Shown here: positions 5,856 through 13,417 of the stretch, in pieces
Position numbering within the stretch: position 1 is the first letter of the stretch
How the letters are laid out: each line of letters begins with the position of its first letter
Assembly: GCA_964606295.1 (NCBI GenBank)
Contig: CAZSFR010000020.1
Coordinates: 1 to 16,080, forward strand
Length of the DNA stretch: 16,080 bases
Source of the DNA: JAGOPB01 sp964606295
GTDB lineage: Bacteria > Patescibacteriota > Minisyncoccia > Phycocordibacterales > UBA9973
Reading direction: 5' to 3'
Notes under the pieces: generated by a model
Told to the model about the DNA's origin: nothing
Databases searched by the model: none
The model's input: the letters and a program-made list of their open reading frames with translations, nothing else
Position numbers and translations under genes: made by a program

Positions 5856-7802
5856 ATGAAAAAAAATACCCCCGCAGTAATTATCGTTACTTTTCTTGCA
5901 GTATTTTTTTTCTATTCCCATTACGCACTCGCGACGACCGGCACGATTGATGCGACAGATCACTATTCGATTCTTCTTGAGGACGGAAGTCAGATCAATT
6001 GGAAGACAACAAACGGTGAAGACGTGCTCGTGACGGACACAGAACTCACAGGAGAAATTTTTGGAGAAAATATTGGCTGGATCAAACTCGATCCTGCCGA
6101 GTCAGGTGTGATAAATGATGGTGTCGGCAATCTTTCTGGGTATGCTTGGGGAGAAAATGCTGGTTGGATAAATTTTGATCCAACTGAAGGAGGGGTGCAG
6201 ATAGAGCAAAGTGGAGACTTTGCAGGATACGCATGGAGTGAAGTGTATGGGTGGATACAATTTGATTGCGATGTTGTTGGAGCGTGCCTCAAAACAGATT
6301 GGGGAACAGCGTCGGGTGGAGGTGGTGGAGGTGGTGGATCATCAACAAGCGATTGTGAAGACGGTAACGACAATGACTCTGACGGATTGATTGACTACCC
6401 TAACGATCCTGGATGTTCAAGTGGAAGCGATAACAGTGAGGATGATGGAGGTAGTTGGGGTAGTTTATCTGCTTGTTCAAATGGACTCGACGATGACGGT
6501 GATGGGTATACAGATTATCCGGTAGATTCAGGTTGTATAAGTTCAGAGGACGAGAGTGAGTCGAATGGTTTGCTTTGTGATTTGTTTCCAGATTTATGCG
6601 CACCATCACCAGATGAATGTGTTGGAGCAGACTGTGGACCTACTGACGAACCGCCAGAGGAGCCTTGTATCGGAGATGATTGTTCAGCTTCTCCCGATGG
6701 GTGTATTGGTGATGAATGTAATAATCCGTTAGATGAAGAAAATCCTATTCCGGTAGAAGAAGTTCCAACGGAAGAAATGCCTGGTGGAGGAGGGACCTTC
6801 GTACCGATTGCGGAATTCTTTGGAGGGCTGAATTCTGAATACTCACAAGAAGCTAACGGTCTAGCGATTAAAATCGCTACTCTGTTTGGTTTGATTGTGG
6901 GATTGCTTGGCTCATTGGCGACAGTATTATTTGCAAATCCTTTGGCATTATCTGAACTATTGTTTTTACCGCTTCGGTTGTGGTCACTACTTCTTTCTGC
7001 GCTCGGTCTGCGTCGAAAAGCAAGACCTTGGGGAACAGTTTATGATGCAATAACAAAACAACCGCTTGATCCCGCGTACGTGTTGTTGCAAGACATAAAT
7101 GGAATTGAAATAACAAGTGCCATTACCGATTTTGATGGACGATATGGTTTCGTTGCCAAACCGGGGATGTACAAAATTGTCGCAAACAAAACGAATTATA
7201 AATTCCCATCAGAAAAAATGTCCGGCAGAACTGAAGATGAACTCTATAAAGATTTGTACTTCGGAGAGATGTTCGAGGTGAAAGAAGATAACGAAATTAT
7301 TGCAAAAAATATTCCGCTTGATCCAATCGCATTTGATTGGAATGAATTTGAGAAATCAAGAACGAAGCTTACATCCTTCTACACAAAGTACGATACGATC
7401 TTAGTGCGAGTTGCAAATATTATTTTCATTATTGGTTTCGCCCTTTCGGCGTTGGCTCTCTTCATCTCGCCTGTTTTATGGAACATTGTTATATTCGGTT
7501 TGTATGTGCTCATGGGAGTTCTCCGGAGTACCGTTTGGAAGCCTCATCCGTTTGGTGGCATCTTTGAGAAAGTGTCAGGCGCGCCAATATCTTTTGCGAT
7601 TGTTCGACTTATGTCGCCTTCTGGTAATGAGGTTGCGCACAAAGTTGCGGATCAGTATGGCCGATACTACATGTTGGTGCGCAAAGGAATCTACACAATA
7701 GCAATCGACAGGAAAAATGCTGATGGCTCTTATACGCGGGCATACACTTCTCCACTTTCGGAAATTAAAAAAGGTTATCTCGATACGTCTTTTGAGGTAT
7801 AA
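5856..7802 (+). CDS. membrane-anchored surface protein with GWI repeats
   Basis: This 648-aa protein starts with a signal peptide (1-27, ending YALA). Three copies of a G(Y/E)xxxxxxGWIxxD(P/C) repeat follow (66-80, 95-109, 124-138), then an 8-Gly linker (154-161). Two Asp-rich calcium-binding-like repeats come next (167-187, CEDGNDNDSDGLIDYPNDPGC; 207-227, CSNGLDDDGDGYTDYPVDSGC), then a Cys/Pro/Glu-rich stretch to about 310. Membrane segments lie at about 336-360 and 363-384. A carboxypeptidase-regulatory-like beta domain (388-450, with DFDGRYGF) follows, then two more membrane segments (513-558) and a second such domain (562-648, with DQYGRYYMLVRKGIY). The outer part is probably exposed on the cell surface and the beta domains may lie on either side of the membrane. 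It is likely cotranscribed with the genes on both sides; exact role unknown. Confidence 0.8.
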   Translation: MKKNTPAVIIVTFLAVFFFYSHYALATTGTIDATDHYSILLEDGSQINWKTTNGEDVLVTDTELTGEIFGENIGWIKLDPAESGVINDGVGNLSGYAWGENAGWINFDPTEGGVQIEQSGDFAGYAWSEVYGWIQFDCDVVGACLKTDWGTASGGGGGGGGSSTSDCEDGNDNDSDGLIDYPNDPGCSSGSDNSEDDGGSWGSLSACSNGLDDDGDGYTDYPVDSGCISSEDESESNGLLCDLFPDLCAPSPDECVGADCGPTDEPPEEPCIGDDCSASPDGCIGDECNNPLDEENPIPVEEVPTEEMPGGGGTFVPIAEFFGGLNSEYSQEANGLAIKIATLFGLIVGLLGSLATVLFANPLALSELLFLPLRLWSLLLSALGLRRKARPWGTVYDAITKQPLDPAYVLLQDINGIEITSAITDFDGRYGFVAKPGMYKIVANKTNYKFPSEKMSGRTEDELYKDLYFGEMFEVKEDNEIIAKNIPLDPIAFDWNEFEKSRTKLTSFYTKYDTILVRVANIIFIIGFALSALALFISPVLWNIVIFGLYVLMGVLRSTVWKPHPFGGIFEKVSGAPISFAIVRLMSPSGNEVAHKVADQYGRYYMLVRKGIYTIAIDRKNADGSYTRAYTSPLSEIKKGYLDTSFEV

Positions 7803-7803
7803 T
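7798..7803 (+). promoter_or_regulatory. -10 box overlapping the upstream stop codon
   Basis: A perfect TATAAT contains the TAA stop (7800-7802) of the GWI-repeat gene and ends 6 nt before the ATG at 7810. This would give the S74 gene its own leaderless transcript besides any read-through from the operon. No clear -35 or TGN extension is present. Confidence 0.5.
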
Positions 7804-7809
7804 AGAAGT

Positions 7810-10800
7810 ATGCGTAGAAATCGGTTCTCTACAATTCAAATACTTGTCGTTGTCCTTGCTGTTGCTTTCGTGTCAGCAGTATACACAGCGTACGCAACGC
7901 CACCTGCTTCAAAATATCTCCCAGGTGAGACTCTTGATCCGACATGTGGACCAGGAGATGTAGAGTGTTCTGTTATACCGATGAATATCGGGGATGAAGT
8001 GGGGTCTGGAGATGACCTTTCTGTACTTTTCGTTGATACAAATGGACTTCTTGCAGAAGATAATACGAATTTTCTTTATGATGACACAACTGATATTCTT
8101 TCGGTTGATGAAATAAATTTGCCAACCACGAGCTCAAGCGAAGGAATTATTTATGTGAACAGTTCACGTTTCATACATGCGTACGGAACAGATAATATCT
8201 TTATTGGTCGTTCAGCGGGCAATTTCACTCTCACCACCGGTTCTGCTTTGAGAAATACCGCGCTCGGTAGTCTTGCTGTGGATGCGCTTACTACCGGAGA
8301 CGATAATGTCGGTATAGGATATCAAGCACTTACATCAAACACGGATGGCGTCGATAATACAGCAATTGGAGTAAATTCGCTGGTTAATAACTCAACTGGA
8401 GATGCAAATGTGGCTATCGGACGTCTTGCTCTACAGAGAAATATTTCCGGAGACTTCAATACCGCCGTAGGAACAAGCGCTTTTCAAGCCCAAGGTAGTG
8501 GAACATATAATACTGGAATTGGATACCAAGCACTTTATGGTGGTCTTAATGATGCAATTGCAACCCACAATACCGCACTCGGAGCGCTTGCTGGAGCAAG
8601 TGTAACAACGGGTTCTCGGAATACTTTTATTGGAGCGTACTCAGACCTTATTTCATCAACACCAACACTTTCGGACTCTATAGCTCTTGGGTACCTCACA
8701 CAGATTCGCGCGAGTAATCAGTTTGTTGTTGGCTCTGAAACATCACCTATTAATGATGCATATTTTGGTGAAGGAGTAATTAGTACAGGGCCATCTGACA
8801 TAGTTTTCAATGCAACAGGTGGGTCTGGTACAGATATTGCAGGTGCAGACTTTACTATCGCTTCTGGAAAAGCAACAGGAGTTGGTGTTGGTGGAGATGT
8901 CATATTTTCAACACCTGATGTCGGGGTATCGGGAACAACACTTCAATCTCTTACTGAAAAAATGCGTCTTACATTTGGAGGGAGGCTCGGTATTGGTACT
9001 ACAACGCCAGACTTTGAGTTCGAAGCTGTTTCTGCAACACAAAATATTGAAATAATTGCTACAGGATATAATGGAAGAAAGCCAGTTTTTGCTGGTAGAA
9101 GTGCAAATGGTACTGAAGCATTGCCGACTGCATCTATCGCCACCGATATTCTTGCAGAATTCGCAGGGCAAGGATATGGGGCAACTGGTTTTGCATCTTC
9201 ATCGACAGCAGGTATACGTGTTGTTGCCGAGGAAACGTTTGATGATGCTGGATATGGGTCACAGCTTTTGTTCCGAACAACTCCAAACAATTCCACGACA
9301 CTTACATCGCGCATGATTATTTTGGCAGATGGAAATGTGGGCATAGGCGATACCACACCAGATGATCTGTTGAATATTCAGTCAATCACAAACACTGGAA
9401 TTGCAATCTCTGCTATTGGAGCAGATGTCGATCCGTATATCAAATTTGAACTCGTCGACGGTACGCCATCTTTCACGATGGGAATAGATGACTCAGACAG
9501 CGATAGTTTCAAGATTTCAACAACAGCACTTGGTACAAGTGATCGATTTATTATTGACTCATCTGGAAACGTAAATGTCGGGGGTGATGGAACACCAAAC
9601 TCTCTATTTTCTGTCGGTGCAACTTCACAGTTTCAAGTCAGTTCAAGTGGTTCAATAGATGCTGTTACAACAGTTACAACTTCTGGTGGTATTATTATTG
9701 GCTCATCAGGAACGGGTGCGTTGAGCGTAGGAACAACATCTGGGATTTATAGAACAACCAGTGCTGGTGGAAACGTGACACCTCAAACAGTATTTGATGT
9801 CGACAACTCCAACTCCATTGCAGGTTCGCAAGCGTATTTATTTGACACAACGAGTGGTTTTGTTTTCACGGCTGCAAACGGTACTCGTCGTATTGCGCGT
9901 GCGGCAATAGATATAGTAAGTCTCACAAACACAGCCGGATCTGAAACTGGAGACTTAGCATTTTTCACTAAACCATCTGGTGCAGCAATAACAGAAAGAT
10001 TGAGAATAGAGACTGGTGGAAAGGTGGGTATTGGAGATATTTCTCCCGACTATCTTCTTGATGTTGAAAATACTGGTGCTGATACAGACATCTTTGCTCT
10101 CACTGACTCTGACGGAGCCTGTCTATACAACCCTGAGGCAGGGTCCGTGACAGTTACTTGTTCTTCCGACGAAAGGCTCAAGGAAAATATAGAAAATGCT
10201 GGTGAATTCCTCCCTTATTTTCGAGGATTTGATATTCGTGAATATGACGTAAGGGCATCTGGAGATCATATGGTTGGAGTTGTGGCACAGGAAGTTATGG
10301 AAACATATCCAGAGCTTGTAAAAATGGGTGGTAATGGTTTCTATACTGTTGAAATACCAAGCACGTGGGAAATGATTAAGGCAATTCAGGAACTTGATAT
10401 TGCTGTGCAAGACATTTCATCACTTGATCTTGAAAATGAAAATTCACTAGCGAATAAACTTATTGCTTGGTTTGCTGATACTGCGAACGGAATACAAAAT
10501 ATTTTTGCAAAACGTGTGACTGTCGAAGAGTTGTGTGTTGAAGATGTGTGTATCGACAAAAACGACCTATTACAAATACTCAATAACAATGGAGGAAATG
10601 CAGGCGGGGGAGATGCTGATGCTCCAGTAGGTGATGGTGGCGACGTCACTCCGCCAGATGAAGGAGATGGCGATGTGCCACCACCGGAGGAGCCTGTTGT
10701 TTCTCCAGACGATGAGGTATTGCCACCAACAGATAGCGAAGACGATCCACCTCTTCCACAAGATGACGGTGAGGACGCAGGTGGAGAGGGCGATGCTCCC

Positions 10801-10830
10801 CCAGATAGTGGCGATATCCCTGTTTCCTAA
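7810..10830 (+). CDS. fibre-like surface protein with beta-roll and Peptidase_S74 domain
   Basis: This 1006-aa protein has an N-terminal signal/anchor (8-29), then a short Cys pair motif (LDPTCGPGDVECSV, 42-55). From residue 129 it carries nine N(T/V)(A/G)(I/L/V)G-type repeats spaced mostly 17 residues apart, as in YadA-like head beta-rolls. The middle holds several VGIGxTxPxxLL units typical of tail-fibre-like proteins. At 785-791, SSDERLK begins a Peptidase_S74 chaperone domain. Ser786 and Lys791 have the five-residue spacing of the Ser-Lys dyad that cleaves the domain off after trimer folding. Unlike phage fibres the chain continues with ELCVEDVC and a long Pro/Asp/Gly tail (about 930-1006). 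It probably forms a trimeric adhesive fibre on the cell surface. The ATG at 7810 is chosen because it starts the signal segment; the frame extends upstream into the previous gene. Confidence 0.85.
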   Translation: MRRNRFSTIQILVVVLAVAFVSAVYTAYATPPASKYLPGETLDPTCGPGDVECSVIPMNIGDEVGSGDDLSVLFVDTNGLLAEDNTNFLYDDTTDILSVDEINLPTTSSSEGIIYVNSSRFIHAYGTDNIFIGRSAGNFTLTTGSALRNTALGSLAVDALTTGDDNVGIGYQALTSNTDGVDNTAIGVNSLVNNSTGDANVAIGRLALQRNISGDFNTAVGTSAFQAQGSGTYNTGIGYQALYGGLNDAIATHNTALGALAGASVTTGSRNTFIGAYSDLISSTPTLSDSIALGYLTQIRASNQFVVGSETSPINDAYFGEGVISTGPSDIVFNATGGSGTDIAGADFTIASGKATGVGVGGDVIFSTPDVGVSGTTLQSLTEKMRLTFGGRLGIGTTTPDFEFEAVSATQNIEIIATGYNGRKPVFAGRSANGTEALPTASIATDILAEFAGQGYGATGFASSSTAGIRVVAEETFDDAGYGSQLLFRTTPNNSTTLTSRMIILADGNVGIGDTTPDDLLNIQSITNTGIAISAIGADVDPYIKFELVDGTPSFTMGIDDSDSDSFKISTTALGTSDRFIIDSSGNVNVGGDGTPNSLFSVGATSQFQVSSSGSIDAVTTVTTSGGIIIGSSGTGALSVGTTSGIYRTTSAGGNVTPQTVFDVDNSNSIAGSQAYLFDTTSGFVFTAANGTRRIARAAIDIVSLTNTAGSETGDLAFFTKPSGAAITERLRIETGGKVGIGDISPDYLLDVENTGADTDIFALTDSDGACLYNPEAGSVTVTCSSDERLKENIENAGEFLPYFRGFDIREYDVRASGDHMVGVVAQEVMETYPELVKMGGNGFYTVEIPSTWEMIKAIQELDIAVQDISSLDLENENSLANKLIAWFADTANGIQNIFAKRVTVEELCVEDVCIDKNDLLQILNNNGGNAGGGDADAPVGDGGDVTPPDEGDGDVPPPEEPVVSPDDEVLPPTDSEDDPPLPQDDGEDAGGEGDAPPDSGDIPVS
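8194..8641 (+). repeat. 51-nt period coding repeat (17-residue beta-roll units)
   Basis: Nine units with a core Asn at residues 129, 149, 166, 183, 200, 217, 234, 254 and 271 of the S74 protein give spacings of 20, 17, 17, 17, 17, 17, 20 and 17 residues. The DNA units are diverged in sequence, so the period is kept at the protein level. Confidence 0.8.
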
Positions 10831-10880
10831 GCGCTCTTGAGTGTTTTCACTGTATTTTCCTGTATCTCTCCGCACCTTCC

Positions 10881-10909
10881 TTGCAAAAATTAGATTAATA
10901 TAGTAAAGT
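10881..10909 (+). promoter_or_regulatory. promoter of the rpsL-rpsG operon
   Basis: TTGCAA (10881-10886) and TAAAGT (10904-10909) are spaced by 17 bp and would start transcription near 10916. An alternative -10 is TATAGT at 10899-10904. The same -35 hexamer and spacing occur at 12845-12873. Confidence 0.45.
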
Positions 10910-10915
10910 AGCTCG

Positions 10916-10948
10916 CGTAAAGCTCGTCAGTTTATTGGCGGTTTTACG
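10916..10948 (+). promoter_or_regulatory. 5' leader hairpin of rpsL
   Basis: CGTAAAGCT (10916-10924) pairs with GGTTTTACG (10940-10948), nine pairs including two G-T wobbles, at the predicted 5' end of the rpsL mRNA and 11 nt before the ATG. It could be a ribosomal-protein autoregulation site or a stabilising cap. No known leader family is recognised. Confidence 0.4.
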
Positions 10949-10959
10949 ATTTATTTTTT

Positions 10960-11376
10960 ATGGCACGTATTTCACAACTCGTCCGAAAAGGACGCAAAAA
11001 AGTAATAAAGAAATCTCGCACGACAGCTCTCGGTCGTGGTTTTAACTCTATCAAAAACCGACCCGTTTTCTACAACTCTCCATTCAAACGAGGTGTCTGC
11101 ACGAAAGTCACGACAACAACCCCGAAGAAGCCGAACTCTGCTCTCCGAAAAATCGCCCGTGTCCGCCTTACGAACGGTATGGAAGTGACTGCATATATTC
11201 CCGGAGAAGGACACAACCTCCAAGAACACTCTGTTGTCATGCTTCGTGGTGGCCGTGTGAAAGACTTGATCGGAGTTCGTTATCACATTGTTCGTGGCGT
11301 TCTCGATACATCAGGTATAGAGAAGCGCCGACAGTCACGATCGCTTTATGGCGCGAAACGTCCAAAAGCAAAATAA
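10960..11376 (+). CDS. rpsL: 30S ribosomal protein uS12
   Basis: This 138-aa protein is ribosomal protein uS12, part of the decoding centre. Family motifs are SQLVRKGRKK (5-14), RGVCTKVTTTTPKKPNSALRK (44-64) and PGEGHNLQEHSVVMLRGGRVKDL (81-103). It is about 14 residues longer than E. coli S12, with an insertion around residues 15-42. The residue after KDL is Ile104, where most bacteria have Pro (E. coli position 90); changes there are linked to streptomycin resistance or dependence in other bacteria. The lysines equivalent to E. coli K42 (Lys56) and K87 (Lys101) are kept. No Shine-Dalgarno site is seen. It is followed after 18 nt by rpsG. Confidence 0.97.
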   Translation: MARISQLVRKGRKKVIKKSRTTALGRGFNSIKNRPVFYNSPFKRGVCTKVTTTTPKKPNSALRKIARVRLTNGMEVTAYIPGEGHNLQEHSVVMLRGGRVKDLIGVRYHIVRGVLDTSGIEKRRQSRSLYGAKRPKAK

Positions 11377-11394
11377 TAATATTGAGTATCAACT

Positions 11395-11865
11395 ATGAGA
11401 CGCAAAGTAAAAAACCGACATCACCCAGACGCTGACCGAGTCTACGACTCTGAAAAGCTCGCAAAATTCATCAACTACATTATGTGGGATGGAAAGAAGA
11501 ACGCTGCTGAAAAAGTAGTGTATGGTGCCTTGGATATCGTCAAAGAAAAGACAGGCAGTGAAAATCCTCTTGAGGTATTTGAGACAGCAATTAGGAATGC
11601 TGGTCCAACACTCGAAGTTCGCTCACGCCGTATTGGTGGAGCCAACTACCAAGTGCCTCGTGAAGTTCGCCCTGAACGACGTATGGCTCTCGCATTCCGA
11701 TGGATCATCGATGCAGCTCGTGCAAAGAAAGGTCAGACTATGGACAAGTGTCTCGCAGACGAGATCATCAATGCTTCAAAGAACGAAGGCTCAGCTGTGA
11801 AGAAGAAAGACGACACTCACCGCATGGCAGAAGCAAACAAAGCATTTGCCCATTTTGCTTGGTAG
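11395..11865 (+). CDS. rpsG: 30S ribosomal protein uS7
   Basis: This 156-aa protein is ribosomal protein uS7, which nucleates assembly of the 30S head and contacts the E-site tRNA. It shows the usual MRRK start, LEVRSRRIGGANYQVPREV (73-91), the RRMALAFRWIIDAAR helix and the C-terminal HRMAEANKAFAHFAW. The length is standard. The last codons (HFAW and stop) lie within the first unit of a 111-bp tandem repeat that carries the terminator of this operon. There is no Shine-Dalgarno site. In many bacteria fusA follows directly; here two other genes lie between. Confidence 0.97.
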   Translation: MRRKVKNRHHPDADRVYDSEKLAKFINYIMWDGKKNAAEKVVYGALDIVKEKTGSENPLEVFETAIRNAGPTLEVRSRRIGGANYQVPREVRPERRMALAFRWIIDAARAKKGQTMDKCLADEIINASKNEGSAVKKKDDTHRMAEANKAFAHFAW

Positions 11866-11893
11866 AAAAAGAGTCCCATTCGGGACTTTTTTT
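11866..11893 (+). terminator. rpsG terminator, copy 1
   Basis: AGTCCC (11872-11877) pairs with GGGACT (11882-11887) around ATTC, extended by an A/T-rich lower stem and ending in a 7-base T run. It starts at the rpsG stop. Confidence 0.9.
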
Positions 11894-11976
11894 ATATCAG
11901 TACAAAATGGAGCATCCAGATCTTAGTTTCATGAAATAGAAACTGTAGAGTCGGAGTTCCCCATTTTGCTTGGTAG

Positions 11977-12004
11977 AAAAAGAGTCCCATTCGGGACTTT
12001 TTTT
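11977..12004 (+). terminator. rpsG terminator, copy 2
   Basis: This is an exact second copy of the 11866 terminator, displaced by the 111-bp repeat period. It would act as a back-up stop for the ribosomal operon. Confidence 0.85.
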
Positions 12005-12014
12005 ATATCAGTAC

Positions 12015-12114
12015 NNNNNNNNNNNNNNNNNNNNNNNNNNNNNNNNNNNNNNNNNNNNNNNNNNNNNNNNNNNNNNNNNNNNNNNNNNNNNNNNNNNNNN
12101 NNNNNNNNNNNNNN
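12015..12114. other. assembly gap of 100 Ns
   Basis: Exactly 100 undetermined bases, a standard scaffold spacer. Flanking sequence on both sides belongs to the same 111-bp repeat, so the true gap may be as small as 2 bp (AA) or hold extra repeat units. Confidence 0.98.
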
Positions 12115-12227
12115 AATGGAGCATCCAGATCTTAGTTTCATGAAATAGAAACTGTAGAGTCGGAGTTCCTCATTTTGCTTGGTAATACATATTTGAATTC
12201 GCAAAAACTCCCAACGAAGAGTTTTCT

Positions 12228-12236
12228 TGTTATAAT
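12228..12236 (+). promoter_or_regulatory. extended -10, leaderless promoter of the PQ-loop-like gene
   Basis: TGTTATAAT (TATAAT at 12231-12236) is identical to the box before the MBL-fold gene and again ends exactly 6 nt before the ATG (12243). This predicts a leaderless mRNA. Confidence 0.7.
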
Positions 12237-12242
12237 ATTTCC

Positions 12243-12836
12243 ATGCTTCCCGCATATCTGACCCTCATCTCCATCCCGCTCGGACTTGTTGGTACCATCT
12301 TATATATCCGCGACATGTACCGAGGCACAGCTCGGCCCAACCGCGTGAGTTTTTTCCTTTGGTCACTTGCACCTATGATAGGTGTTGCAATCGCATTAGG
12401 AGAAGGTGCACGCTGGTCACTCGTTCCAGTCTTTATGGCAGGGTTCAGTCCCTTTGTTGTTCTTTTATTTTCTTTCATCATAAAGCAGGGCTATTGGAAA
12501 CTAAAAGCTTTTGATTATCTGTGCGGAATCTTTTCAGTGGTCGCACTTGTTCTCTGGCTCATCATTGATGTTCCTATACTCGCATTTGTTTTTGCTCTCG
12601 TCGCAGATCTTTTTGCAAGTATTCCGACCATTGTAAAGGCATGGAAGCATCCTGAAAGTGAATCAGCTTTTATATATCTTCTCCCTGGTATCGGGCATAT
12701 TGTGAATCTTTTTGTCATAACGAACTGGGCTATAACTGAGTACGGATTTAGCATCTATATTCTCGTCGCAAACACCATCCTCGTGCTCGGCATCTACCAG
12801 CATAGGATCTGGAAGAAAAAAAGCACGCTCGTCTAG
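12243..12836 (+). CDS. polytopic membrane protein, PQ-loop-like
   Basis: This 197-aa protein has about seven hydrophobic segments. Two internally similar stretches, GTILYIRDMYRGTARPNRVSFFLW (17-40) and ASIPTIVKAWKHPESESAFIYL (125-146), each place a loop with Pro before a helix start, in the manner of PQ-loop/SWEET-type repeats. The exact PQ dipeptide is missing, so the family call is tentative. It could be a small-molecule transporter in the cytoplasmic membrane. The ATG is fixed by a TATAAT 6 nt upstream. It lies between rpsG and fusA, interrupting the common rpsL-rpsG-fusA order, but with its own promoter. The stop is followed by a weak AAAGC/GCTTT hairpin and then the promoter of the next gene. 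Confidence 0.65.
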   Translation: MLPAYLTLISIPLGLVGTILYIRDMYRGTARPNRVSFFLWSLAPMIGVAIALGEGARWSLVPVFMAGFSPFVVLLFSFIIKQGYWKLKAFDYLCGIFSVVALVLWLIIDVPILAFVFALVADLFASIPTIVKAWKHPESESAFIYLLPGIGHIVNLFVITNWAITEYGFSIYILVANTILVLGIYQHRIWKKKSTLV

Positions 12837-12844
12837 GGCTTTAT

Positions 12845-12873
12845 TTGCAACAAACTCTCGCTCGGGGTATAGT
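12845..12873 (+). promoter_or_regulatory. promoter of the hypothetical gene at 12891
   Basis: TTGCAA (12845-12850) and TATAGT (12868-12873) are spaced by 17 bp and would give a leader of about 11 nt. This is the best-formed two-box plus-strand promoter in the window. Confidence 0.6.
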
Positions 12874-12890
12874 TATTCAAATTTTTAGCA

Positions 12891-13343
12891 ATGTTGAAAC
12901 ATAATGATTTTATCTTGATGTGCGACAGACTTGGTGTTGATGTCTACACAAGAGGAAGAAGCGAATACAGTGCCGCGAAAGGTGATTTGGCAAAGGGTGA
13001 TCCGATTGATCTGACCGCTCTCACAATTACAAAAAACAGCGAATCAGCATTAGAGGTCAAGTATATAGGCGAGATGCTCAACAACCTTCTTACGCAAGAT
13101 TCGCCAAGAATAAAAGATGAAAAAGAGACGTTGCATGAAAAAAATCTCATCTTTACAAAGTATTTGATGAGAAAATGTCTTCAGTGGTGGTTTGCAAAGG
13201 TCCTTTTAGAGACAAAAATAGACGAGGGTCTCATTCTATGTGATAACGGACTTGTTTACTTCTTAGACCTGGAGCGTATGAAGCTTTATAGCGATGAGCA
13301 ACAAAAGCCTCCTGCTTTCAGGCGGTGGGAGTATGGGCTGTAG
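12891..13343 (+). CDS. hypothetical cytoplasmic protein
   Basis: I do not recognise this 150-aa protein. It has no signal peptide or membrane segment. The N-terminal part (1-30, FILMCDRLGVDVYTRGRSEYSAAKGD) and the middle (YLMRKCLQWWFAKVLLE, about 85-101) look ordered, with a likely beta stretch LILCDNGLVYFLDLERMKLY near 114-133. It has its own two-box promoter upstream and a hairpin terminator downstream, so it is a well-bounded single gene lying between a membrane protein and fusA. No Shine-Dalgarno site precedes the ATG. Confidence 0.65.
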   Translation: MLKHNDFILMCDRLGVDVYTRGRSEYSAAKGDLAKGDPIDLTALTITKNSESALEVKYIGEMLNNLLTQDSPRIKDEKETLHEKNLIFTKYLMRKCLQWWFAKVLLETKIDEGLILCDNGLVYFLDLERMKLYSDEQQKPPAFRRWEYGL

Positions 13344-13379
13344 AAATCTTGCAAAAAAACCAAAATAATATATTATATG

Positions 13380-13403
13380 AGCGACTTAACAGGTCGCTAT
13401 TTT
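13380..13403 (+). terminator. hairpin terminator before fusA
   Basis: AGCGAC (13380-13385) pairs with GTCGCT (13393-13398) around a 7-nt loop, followed by ATTTTTATTTC. It would end the transcript of the 12891 gene. Confidence 0.6.
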
Positions 13404-13417
13404 TATTTCTCATTATC

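Larger units (their letters stand above)
11851..12184 (+). repeat. 111-bp tandem repeat interrupted by assembly gap
   Basis: Unit 1 is 11851-11961. Unit 2 starts at 11962, is identical up to the gap at 12014 and resumes at 12115 after the Ns, ending at 12170. A third partial unit (CATTTTGCTTGGTA, 12171-12184) follows. Each unit holds the rpsG tail (CATTTTGCTTGGTAG), a rho-independent terminator, and a segment with an AGTTTC/GAAACT inverted repeat. Outside the gap the units are nearly identical (one base differs next to the third copy), so copy number was probably unresolved in the assembly. This fills the gene-free stretch 11866-12242; nothing else is seen there except the promoter at 12228. 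Confidence 0.9.

Noticed and set aside
5990..6373. Minus-strand reading frame rich in Pro
   Set aside because: It is the antisense shadow of the Gly- and Asp-rich part of the surface protein, with low-complexity sequence and no promoter.
7717..7809. Earlier start of the S74 protein
   Set aside because: It would lie inside the end of the GWI-repeat gene and place a charged stretch before the signal segment.
11929..12255. Reading frames running through the N gap
   Set aside because: They are open only because Ns cannot encode stops; the rest is repeat sequence.
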